Of a DNA stretch of 64,000 bases, positions 12,396-24,400 are shown piece after piece. The stretch comes from Spisula solida. Lineage: Eukaryota > Mollusca > Bivalvia > Venerida > Mactridae. Both the position numbers and the translations under genes were made by a program. Under the pieces are notes generated by a model. The model was not told where the DNA came from. It made no database searches and saw only the letters and a program-made list of their open reading frames with translations. The stretch is from positions 7,165,201 through 7,229,200 of the forward strand of contig OX365962.1 of assembly GCA_947247005.1 (NCBI GenBank). The letters are read 5' to 3'. Each line of letters starts with the position of its first letter. Within the stretch, counting starts at the first letter, position 1.

Positions 12396-12419
12396 CTACT
12401 TCTTTTGTCTTGCACGCAG
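12396..12419 (-). CDS. ZP gene exon K, last seven codons and stop
   Basis: After an excellent acceptor (CCCTTCTGTGTTTTTCAG) the frame reads LRARQKK then TAG at 12396-12398. Phase 0 agrees with exon J, and a short basic cytoplasmic tail (MKLRARQKK) is what a type I ZP precursor should have. Because the coding part is only 24 nt, the assignment rests on acceptor quality, phase and sense rather than on protein similarity. No better terminal exon was seen between 14.17 and 12.4 kb. Confidence 0.65.
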   Translation of the reverse strand: MRARQKK

Positions 12420-15400
12420 CTGAAAAACACAGAAGGGAATCGAATGACATACATACAAAAATACGCTCACCCTTGAGGACAGTAAGTTTTAAACCAGAGC
12501 CCATATTCACACACCTTCTTAAGACATTTTATAAAGAAGTTTACTCAGACAAACATATTTTGCTTAAAAATAAAATTATCTCAATTTTTATCTTAGACCG
12601 TTTCTGCTGTTTTCAGACTGAAATACAAACCCTAAAACACATCTAATCGTTAAACTACAAGTTTTCACGACAATTCAAGATAATTATTCAACAAACTTAG
12701 ACTAATATATCTTAGAATAAGAGCCCTGTACATTTGTGTATTTATAAAAGCACATGAGTAGAAAACTCAAGATTTTCCTTAAATTCTAAAATTGAACAAG
12801 AAAATCAAGATTATTATTTTTGATGCATAATTATTTAGCATATTTCGATGAGCTACAATAATTACTGGGAATCTATGAGAATCTTTTAATTTGCAAGAAA
12901 TATGTGCCCCCCAAAACGAGTGCCCTTCCAAATGTTGTAAAAATACCAGATTTATATAGCGCCTTTTTCATGCGAACATACGTTCAAAGACACTTTACAT
13001 TATAGTGTTGCAGCCACAAGGGCGCAGGTGCATCCTCTACCAGTGCAGATACAGCATGATCTGACCAGAGGGGCAGACTGAGAGAAAGCCTCTATAGGGA
13101 GAGAGAGACATTAGATACAGGCATGCCCGGTGCTGCAGAAGTGCGCATAGCTCTTATTTCGAATAGACAGCATGGTTCTTTAATGTGCCCGGTGTATAGC
13201 ACCGATATACAGCTTCATGGCACCTTTACCCAAATACTTTGCAATGCACGCGGTATTATAGCTGGCAATATTATAAATATTTTACGTCACCACTGAGCTT
13301 ATAAATGTTGTGACGATGAACTGAAATAATTACATTTACAAATCATCCCCCATTTCATTGAAATTGCACAGTTAACATTTTCTTTAAAGTCACATTATCT
13401 CTCCAAAACGTTTTTCTCGAACGTCCAGTAAAACGACCATATACAAATAATTAGGATATTTTTCACATATGACTATGATTGACGACAGAATGTCAGCTGT
13501 ATCTGTCAAAAAAGTATGCCAAAATTCACATTTTGTAAAATGTATGGATGACAAAATACTAATTTTGTAAGAGTTGCTCCCCTTAGACTTTGAATTATGT
13601 ATTTATTGTTTACATTTCGTTATTTTGACTACAAACCAACCGGAGGCTTTATTTCGTTTTCTTCCATCTTATGGTGTTTTCCAACTTTGGGATTCAACTA
13701 AAATGCTAAAAAGGCATAATTCTGCAGATAGGTTGCGAAGTTATTGCTTTTTGAAAATAGCCATTTAAGGCATAATGGTACTTTAAGCAACGCCAGTCTC
13801 ATAAGTGTAGGCACGGGCAATAACAAGAGATGTTTGTGAAACATGTATGACCCCATTGCAGCCAAATGGTCATTAATGTTAAAGGTCATATCGACCTTGA
13901 TGTTTCACCTAATGACCTCAAAATCAATAGGAGTAAAGTTTAAATATCATAGAGAAAGCATTCTGGGGTTAATTTGAACGGAAACTATTTGGTACACCGA
14001 CCTACCGGACCACCGACCAACAGACCCATCGACCAATATACCCCACATCAATGATTCGGGGAGGGGCATTAATATCAAATAACGGTTTGCAGGTTCCCAC
14101 TACGAATATAAAACTAGTTTTCAAATGCATACATACGACGCTCTCACAATTCACTTAGTGCAAGAAGAACTTACCTTCATGAACAGCATTAATGTTACCA
14201 ACATTGACATGATCAGAATAACCAGCAGTGCCACCAACGTTGATATAGCAACAGTACTACCGACACATGAAGCTTGCTCACCAACATCTCCTGTAAAGAA
14301 GAAAGTACCGACACCATGAATAACATTGAAATTGCACAGTTAACATTTTCTTTAAAGTCACATTATCTCACCCAAAAACTTTTTTCTCGAACGTCCAGTA
14401 AAAAGACTATCTCCTGTAAAGAAGAAAGTACCGACACCATAAATAACAAGTCATTAAGAATTGCGAGCAATACAGAAGTCCCCTACCCGTTTGAAGACAC
14501 TTTCACTGTTTCAGTTGCCATAGCAACCACAATTTTGGTCGGAATCAAAATATGTTTGGACGTGCATTATCCCCTTATAGCCCCTATCCACATACTAACT
14601 TTAATGAACCTAGCTTGGAAAGTGTTTAAGTTATGTCAGGGTCCAGATTTTTTGACGGACGGACTGACGGACGGACGGAGGGCAAACCTATAGTCCCCTC
14701 CGGTCAAAAACTGGTAGGGGACTAACAAGTACCCCAGGGTACTGTTTTATCAAAGCACTTACGGAAATCATTAACTTACAAAACAAATTTAAATTCTTTA
14801 TTATTTGTTTACAATTATAAAGTGTTGTAAATGGAGCTGCTATACCAATAAGGATCAGTTAATGAACTCCTACGTACCATATCCGTCACCAATTTGCAGT
14901 CGTTAAAGAATAATAAATAATTAAAATTTGAGCGTAACTTTAAGACTTTCGTAAGTGCTTTGATAAAACAGTACCCTGAACGGCAATACATGACGTTACG
15001 TCGCAAAATACAGAATATAATGTCATACCAGAAAAATAAAGAAAACTTTTATATAAGATGGATACTTTGTAGACTAAGATTTCCCAAGAAACGTAGAATT
15101 ACCCCTGTTTTCTTTGTGATTATTGTAGTTCTTTAATAATGCTTCAAAACCATGTAAAAGGATAATCTGGATGTTCCTGTTTAGCTAATATACTTAAGGA
15201 AATTTTAAGAGTTTCTGAAAAATCCAAGTTTTCCCTCAAGATGCTTTGTGAGTACTAGTACCACAAGGGTTCTTTAGAACAAAGACAATCGGGACACCTC
15301 GGATAATCTCTACGAATCATCTCTCGGGTGTAAATAGAACGTCGCCATTTTCAACGTCTTTCGCCATGACGTCATCATGACAGATTTAAACAGTGCGTCA

Positions 15401-18400
15401 ATGGAATACACGCCCATCAAGCAGGCGCTGTGTACCTGCGTGTTATGCTCAAGGAGTATAGCGAAATTGTATTGTTTAATCAATAAAACATCTTTTGATA
15501 CTTTCGCTACTGATAAGTTACGGTCTATTTTCTTCAGCCCATTTTCTTCTGCGTAGGATTTAAGAAAGAAAGCTGCTGGATTCATACGCTTGATACATCC
15601 GAGGTATTTTATCCCGTAAAAATGCCGTACTGACCGTTCCGATTGAAACAAAGATTTACCTTGTGGATCCATAATCGTAAGGGAAGTCCTAACGGTCACC
15701 GTGTCCTGTTCCCCATCGTTTCTTTTCTTTCTCTCTGTAGTTTCAAAGTCTACGAAATTCTTGTTGGTGCAAGACTGATAAAACAAGAAATGTTTTTGAA
15801 ACATATACGCCCTATTACTGCCAAATAGTCATTAATGTTAAAGGTCACAGCGATCTTGACTATTGACCAAAATCAATAAGGGTCATCTACTGTTGCTGAT
15901 CAACCGCCATGTACAGGTTGAAGATCCTAGGTAAAAGTGTACTTAAGATATTGAACGGAAACCCTTTGAACTACCGACCGACTGATCAGAGGACCGACCC
16001 ACATGTGAAAAGCATTTTTCAACCCTCATCAAAGATGGTGGGAATAATAATGCTATATACATATATTTATATAAATATCTATAAAAAGATGTGCAAAACA
16101 CGTACGAATACAGCAACTAACAAGAGCTGTTTCCGAACAGCGCGCTGTTCTGATAATTCTCAGTGACATGCTTAGATACAATCAATCAAGGCAATATATA
16201 TTCAAAACATATTACTTTATAGCATAATCAAGGCAATATATATTCAAAAAATACCAGTTCATAACATAATCAAGGCAATATACAAAAATATATATTCAAA
16301 ACATACTTCTTCAAAGCATAATCAAGGCAATATGTACTTAAAAAGATACTTCATATCTGGAAAATAACCGTCTTGGGTGTACAGGAGGGAGTTTCTAAGT
16401 CTAACAGGGTAGATATTTTGGTCAAATTGCTTGATAGAGTTGCATATTCCAGTTCATGAGGTTGAACAAGTTTGCAAAGTATCAATGCAATTTGTCAATG
16501 GAAGATATTAGAGGTTGATCCTAAGCCTTAACACCTGCGACATGCCGACGCCTACGCTTAGCCCGGGTGATAGCAATAGCTCACCGTATTCTTTGAATAC
16601 CAGAGCTACAAATTACAACCCAACGCAATTCGCCATATTAGCTTAACTGTATGAAGATCAAATTCCAGCAGAGCCAATAAGGCAAACTTTATTGGGTTGT
16701 AATTAAACCATGTCGTGTGTATAAATATACATCAGTGAAATCAAGACAACTTGACCCTTCGATAACATTAATGACTTACGAAATTCCCAGAGAATAAACC
16801 TTTGGACTTTTACGGTAGTTTTCATTACACCAAGAACGGATGACTAATCTATAGTGTGAAGGAACCGTGTAATGTTTGTTTTGACAGGTAAAAAATTGAA
16901 ATATATTATTACGACTTGGTTTCGTCCCTAACTATAGTCTGGTCCTGTTTGAATATCTGACCATGTCTAGATTCTCCAGGCGCCAAAACACTTACTGGCG
17001 TTTGAGAAGTTTCAAGATATCGCAGATTAAATATGATTCTAACATAGCACGTCAAAGTTGCCTTCTTTGCGTATATTGAGCTTACCATATTTTATTACCG
17101 CGATAAAATATAGCTGATTGATGACGTCACGTTTGACGTCATGTAGTATGACAAATGACGTAACGGTGACGGTAACGTTCCTAGGAAAAAAGTAGTTTTG
17201 CTGTGCTATAAATGGTAAAGCATTGGCTATGTTAGAATCGAAATAATAAATAGGAGCTGCGCTTTGTTGTGTTATAAAATATAGGCACTCGTTTGAATGC
17301 GTACATTAAATCACTCGTGCTACGCACTCGTGATTTAATTACTATACATCCAAACACGTGCCTATATTTTATTATACGCAACAAAACATAGCTACGTATT
17401 CATTATTTCTTAAATAAAAATAAAACAGCGATGGTTCGACCATAGTTTAACCACTGCAAGTTTTCTCGGTATCTAGTCATACTATGGTATATATGTTTAG
17501 CCCCAGGACCAAGTCTATAGTTCGCCAAAGAATTTCTCACCAGATAGCATCTTGAATTCATGTACTCAGCTCGATTGAAACAAAACCCTAAGGTACACAT
17601 GAAGTATAGCTTATCGCTACCCCATTGCCACTTATGTGCTTCCATCATTCCCGTTGTTGTGACGAAGTTATAATCGCCCATACCTCCATTTTCATCTAAA
17701 TGCTGGCCTACGAATTCATCCTCAAAGGCAAACACTGTTGTTTGTGTATTGCATCTGAAATGAAAATTTTAAGATATGTAAGTTACGTTTAAAGTCCCAT
17801 TATGCCTTAAATGGCTATTTTCAAAAAAGCAATAGCTTGGCAACCTATCTGCAAAATGATACATTTTGAGCACATAAGTTGAGTCCCAAAGGTGGAAAAC
17901 ACCATAAGATGGAAGAAACGAAATAAAGCTCCCGCTTCGTATGTAAACAAAATAACGAAATGTAAACAATAAATACATTAATTTAAAGTCTAAGGGGAGC
18001 AACTCTTGCCAAACTAGTATTTTGTCATCCATACATTTTACTTAATGTGATTTTTGGCATACTATTTCGACAAATATAGCTGATATTCTGTCGTCAATTA
18101 TGGGTTATTTGTGAAAAACATCCTTATTCTTTGTATTTAGTATATTTACTGGATGGTCGGCAAAAAAGGTTTGGGAGAGATAATGTTACTTTGAAGTTGA
18201 CGTCATCAAAATATAAGAATAACATTATCTAATTAAAGCTATGATTTCATGAAATTTAAATATATATAAAATTATAATTATCAATGCCGCTTAATTAATT
18301 TTTAATTACGAGTACATGAGTACATGCGTAATGAAAACAATGGTTTTGATGTAAAAAATAATGAATACGTATAGCTGTGCTTTGTTGCGTAATAAAATTT

Positions 18401-21383
18401 AGGCACGTGTTTGGATGGGTAGTAATTAAATCACGAATGCGTAGCATATATTCTATAACACAACAAAGCACAGCTTCTTATTTATTATTTCGATTCTAAC
18501 TTCGCCAATACTCTGCCATTTATAGCAAAACAAGACTGGTTGATGTCAAACTACTTTTTTCCTAGGAACGTAACTGTAACCATTACGTCATTTGTCATAG
18601 TATATGACGTCAAACGTGACGTCACAAATCAGCCTTGTTTTATTGCAGTAATAAAAATGGTAAGCTTGGTATACGCAAAGAAGGCAAATCTCACGTGCTA
18701 TGTTAGAATTAATTATAATTATGTACTAACATAATGCATAATATAATGCATGTCATAAAATACTGGCTGGTGGAGTATTGCGCGTGTGGACTGGCCATAT
18801 ACAGCTTACGAAGCAAATCGGATTGGAAGCATTCAATGCTTATATTAAATACATTTGTCTAAAAGCTAAAATTTATATACGAATTAGTTATGTTTCATTA
18901 AAAAAGGAAAATAATTCTAAAATGTGATACAATTTTGAAAAATTTACTTCAAGAACTCATCAAATACTAGATTTATGAACTTCTCGTTAACGTAACGTAA
19001 GATAGCGTTTGAATGACGTTTGCGACGTCACTAACAAAGTCTGTAACTATGTAAGTTGATGTTATATTTAGCTCAAATTTTCAGAAACTGTTCAAAAGAG
19101 TCTTGTCTTTATAGTGCTATATTATAATGATTTTCATAATTTTGTCACTAAGCCCGGTTTTCCTGGAGAACGGCTCATTTTTTTTACAAGTTGTCAGCTG
19201 AAAATTCATATTTTATCCTTAAAACTATATATATCTTTTTGCATACATATATCTACGTCAAATGTTTTTACCATGTCTTAAATGTGATTGTAAAGCACTT
19301 TTGAACATATAATTACACGATAAAAGTGCTATATAAATACACTCAAACAATTTAAAAACGCACTACTTATGAAATATAAATGTTATGGATGAAAACGTAA
19401 ATATATGGTTATTTAACTTTGGGTGAATAAACTTCAGTCTAAACAGTTATGTCAAGTTCATGTAATTATCGCGAGTTTGAAATAAATCATGATATGGTTA
19501 CCAGAGAGACCCATGAAAATGAAAGTGGCAATTCCACTAGAGAGTATAATTATGAACCTGCTGCATTGATGCATGCACGTGACCGCTCCTCCTCTAGTAT
19601 AACATACTGTACATAATATGATATACATTATGTTCTGTGTGATGTTTTCCCACTCTTCAAGCATCACTTAACTTAAATTATAATGATATGTGGCTGCGGC
19701 TTCAATTTGACCGGGTTCAGAATCTAGATGTGCTCAGTGTGTGAACTTTAGATGGTTTCAAGTCAAATTAAACATAGCAGTTTTGGTGATTGTCGTCAAT
19801 CTGTTAGGATATTTCCCGCGTTGCATCTACGACACCTCAAACCAATACCACGAATTCGGTTGAAGACAATACATTCGCGAATAAAGCTCCAAACGGACGA
19901 AAATCGTTCTAAATTGTACTTAAAAGATTTTCCTTTTTTATAATTTTGAAAGGAATAATGCAATAATGTACTTTGGACTAATCCACTGACACACGGCATT
20001 CGTTTGACACTGGGTGCAGTCATGCGGAACCATTTCGAGTGACGCAGCCTTTGTTATGTTGCCTCCTGACTCAGGGTCATAATCTTCGGCTGGTCTGATC
20101 TTGGTCGGTCTTTGACCTTGCCATCCGCCAAGAGTCGATGTTTTAAGCACACACTCGATGTGTGGTGGCAGCTGGACCACCATTATACGACACCATGGCT
20201 CATTTTAGCTTGTAGCAAACCAAAAGCATCCAAACAAATATTTTGAACTAATCGCAACAGGAAAACACCATTAAAAAAGTTTTTCTCTTGTGTAAACATA
20301 CAGTGTAAAATTGAAAGTCAATATAGATCCGTTATGCTGACGCGATCGAGCTGCCACGTGCTAAACATGCAAAATCAAAGAAGTGTTGCTGGCGGGGTAT
20401 TCCGAATTATAAAATATCCATTTTCTTTGCCTTATTTAAGATTATGAAGTGGAGAGAAACTGTCAACTATTAATTGCATCCTAAAATGCATTTTGACAAA
20501 ATTCAGTTATTTTTTATACTGGTGCGTTTTTGTATCTGTTGAGTGTATGGTATAATAAAATTTGTTTTATGATGTTTTTTTTATTTTTATTTTTTTTCAA
20601 AAATCCAGAAGGTCGTATACCCATGAGGACAACATATTTACATACAAAGCATGGTGATAAAGGTACAATTAATAATTGTATATTATTTATATCGATCCAT
20701 ACATCCACGCATGCATGCGTACATCCATACACACATACATATATACATACATACATTCATACTTATACATACAAACTTATATAAAAAAGCAATTATATTA
20801 CAGAAAAGAAGCAATAAATCATGATACATGTCATTATCAGTCTATAATAATGAATCAGTTTGTGTACATAATATTATTCCTAGTATAAAATGCTTTATAC
20901 ACGTAAGTACGAGTATTTAGTCGTCTTACGAGATGTTTATTCTCAGAGTTAAATAGTTCTACCAATTTATACATACTTGGATTTCTTCTAATATGTACAT
21001 GCAATTCCTAAATAAAGTTCTGAATAAGAGCATGGCCTCGAAAATTTGAATCCAGAGTCGTTTTTTTTCAATTTATAAAAATAACTTTTCTTAAAGAATT
21101 TCTCTATGAGAGGCTAGAAGTGATTAATATTTATCACATAAATTCCGTTATCTTCCATGTCAGAACAAATGACGGAAAATATTCTGCAACACGTGTGATA
21201 ACAAATATGTGACGTCACTAGCTTATCGGCGTGAAAACGTAATGTCGTCGGCTAAAATTCGTTATTTCTGACGTTTGTTCGACACGGTAACTATGTTAAT
21301 ATGATAAAAAGAATCCACCACTCGTTGTCTTTGGGATGACCATATTGTAAATTGGCTCTGCCAAATATGTTATCCACTATAAA

Positions 21384-21415
<32 letters not shown>

Positions 21416-24400
21416 AACATTCATTAAACTCGCTTTAGGCTCGCTTAATAACCTGTGTTTTCTAGACTTGTTTAAGAAATGTTGATCCCCAAAGACAACC
21501 AATGACGGATCCTATATTCACCCATTACAAGGGCCTTAGTTTCTAATCTGTTGTTTATACTTACGAATGTCACAGAATATATTATCAATTATCAATATAA
21601 TGAAATATTTGTATTAAAGGTTGCAAATATTGTTGCAATGGTTTAGTGTAGTTTATCAAACGCAACATAACTAATATTTAAAGTTACATTATCTCTTCCG
21701 AAAAAATGTTCTCCGATCATCCAATAAATAGACTAAATATAAAGAATTAGGATGTTTTTCACAAATAACCTATAATTGACGACAGAATGACAGCTATATC
21801 TGACGAAATAGTGTGCCAAAAATCACATTTAGTAAAATGTATGGATGACAAGATACTAATTTTGCAAGAGTTGCTCCCCTTAATCTTTAAATTATGCATT
21901 TATTGTTTACATCTTGTTGTTTTGTTTACAAACCAACTAGAAACTTTATTTCGTTTTCTTCCATCTTTTCAACCTTTGGGACTCAACTAAAGTGCTCTTA
22001 ATGCATCAGTTTGTAGATAGGTTGCGAAGCTATTGCGAGGGGTATTTCATATATACTGCAACTGTGACAGTGAAATCTATTTGAGGGTTACTTTTATAGT
22101 TTCGTTCATATGCATGTTTTAAATAACATTTCTCCTATTAGTTGGCAAACTTGTAGGCATTTATTCACAGATATATACTATACATTTATAAATAACTGAA
22201 GTATATCGTATACAGTAGAGAATGCATTGTTTCTTGGATCTTCCTATGTGAAAGTAAATCAGGCCCCGATCTCCCGAAGCATCTCAAGTAGAAATGTCAA
22301 CTCAAATTGAGATTTATCTAAAATCTCAGCCTCGCATGGAATTTGAGATGAGATCTTACTCAGATTGAGATGCTTCGGGAGATCGGGGCCTGATGAATCT
22401 CGTTGAAATCTAGGTAAGGTTCAAAACGGATCAAACGGAGACAAAACCTCGGCCACTGGGTCAAATAATGTGCCCACCAAAAATAAGTATACAGTAAATA
22501 TATGTTGCAAAATTCAACTTGGTTAAATTATTCAATGTCTGTTTATCAGACAGTCACATTTGTACTTAAGTTTCTGAAACTACTGTTACTATATGAGTAA
22601 AAAAGAGATAGAAATAAAGATGAAGCTGTTCCGAATTAAAATAACCATGTTATCCAAAAGGCTGAATTTTCCATCTTTTGTGACACAGTTACCATTTCAG
22701 GGGACAAGGAACTTTATAGTTTGCACCGAGGGTACCAGTTTAAGCCACATTATCTCTCCTAAAACCTTTTTATCGACCATCCAGTTAATAGACTAGTTAC
22801 AAAGAACTAGGATATTTTCCACAAATGACCAATAATTGACGACACAATGTTGAATATATCTGTCGAAATAATATGCCAAAAATCACATTTTAATAAAATT
22901 TAGTAAAATATATGGAGTTTGCCAGAGTTGCTTCCCTTAGATTATAAATTGTTCATTTTTTGTTTACAATTCATTATTTTGTAAACAATCCAACTGGAGG
23001 TTGTATTTCGTTTTCCTCCATCTAATGGTGTTTTTCACCTTTGGGACTCAATTAAATTGCTCAAAATCCATGGCACTTCAAATAGATTATCAAGTTATTG
23101 CTTTTTGAAAATATCCGTTTAAGGCCTAATGTGGCTTTAATGAATAGTCTTTACATTTAATAAACACAAATATTCCTTTTCGTCAAATATATAGCTGCTT
23201 CATTGTTCTGCAAATAGTGTTATTACAGGCAAGTAAATGGAGGAAATAACATATGTATACTTAATTTTGGCGGGCAGTGTAATGTGGAAACATTGTGCAT
23301 GGATCACATACAGTAATTGATGTATTTCGTGAAGCTTGCTCAGGAGGTCTCACAATCGGAACGGTCCGTACGGCATTTTTACGGGATAAAATACCTCGGA
23401 TGTATCAAGCGTATGAATCCAGAAGCTTTCTTTCTTAAATCCTACGCAGAAGAAAATGGGCCGAAGAAAATAGACCGTAACTTATCAGCAGCGGAAATTT
23501 CAAAAGATGTTTTATTGATTAAACAATACTATTTCGCTACACTCTTTGAGCATAACACGCAGCAACGCAGCGCTTGCTTGGTGGGCGCGTATTCCATTGA
23601 TGTACTGTTTAAATCTGTCATGATGACGTCATGGCGAAAGACGTTAAAAATGGCGACGTTCTATTTACACCCGAGAGATGATTCGTAGAGATTGTCCGAG
23701 GTGTCCCGATTGGAGGTCTCAGTGGAACACAATTTTAATTTTGAACATGGATGTTTCCTTACCCGTCGTCGACGATTTGCAGGGTGTAGTCAGTGCCAGA
23801 ATGAACAAAGTCTTCGTTGTTAGATACCCAACAGTCCATCACATATACTGCGTATGCTTGAACGTTAACTGAAAAAAGTAGCAAAATATTGTTTCAAATA
23901 AGTTCAGTGTGGTTATCATATGCAATTACCTGCCTTTATGGTATAGTCCAGAGAATTTGACACGACTCACGAACTTTAATTAGCATTATTTAACAGCTGA
24001 TTTCTTGCCTATATTTATAATCCCGGTTGTATGTTTTTATAAGCGGTAAGTATCACGAAGACGCACGAGGTGTAATGCGAACTCAAATCTATAGGACCGA
24101 TATTGCACGGTTTGCTCGCGGAAATTTATATATTCAACGCAAGAACCTCGTAATATATTCATGCATAAAGGTCAGGATCATGTCAAATTCTCTGTGCTCA
24201 TTTACGAAGCCTTCAAGTATGTCTTCATCGTGAGAGGCAGTATTTTGGCGTACTGAAAATATCCATTTTGGGGATGTGCAAGATTCAAGATTCAAATATT
24301 TATTGTACAAATGGCCTCCGGCCAATATACAAGATATATACACAGATTATACAAAACTATACAATGGTCAAATAACAGTTTTCGTTTTGAAGTGCATGAT

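Larger units (their letters stand above)
17036..18708. repeat. 1.67-kb inverted repeat enclosing ZP exon H
   Basis: Arms 17036-17410 and about 18352-18708. Outer ends ATTCTAACATAGCACG / CGTGCTATGTTAGAAT; shared interior GCCTTCTTTGCGTAT, TGACGTCACGTTTGACGTCA, AACGTTCCTAGGAAAAAAGT and CGTATTCATTATT in opposite orientation. Each arm also contains its own hairpin around TAAATCACTCGTG / CGTAGCA. The loop (about 940 bp) holds exon H and a TTAA-flanked element. Confidence 0.85.

Noticed and set aside
15310..15804. 164-codon minus-strand frame read as one protein
   Set aside because: It fuses ZP exon I (15660-15774) to the adjacent 360-bp transposon through the intron; the GTAAAT donor separates them.
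19938..20204. Frame considered as a ZP-C exon between exons F and H
   Set aside because: Phases do not fit, whereas exon G at 23763-23868 joins F and H exactly and carries the DCW motif.
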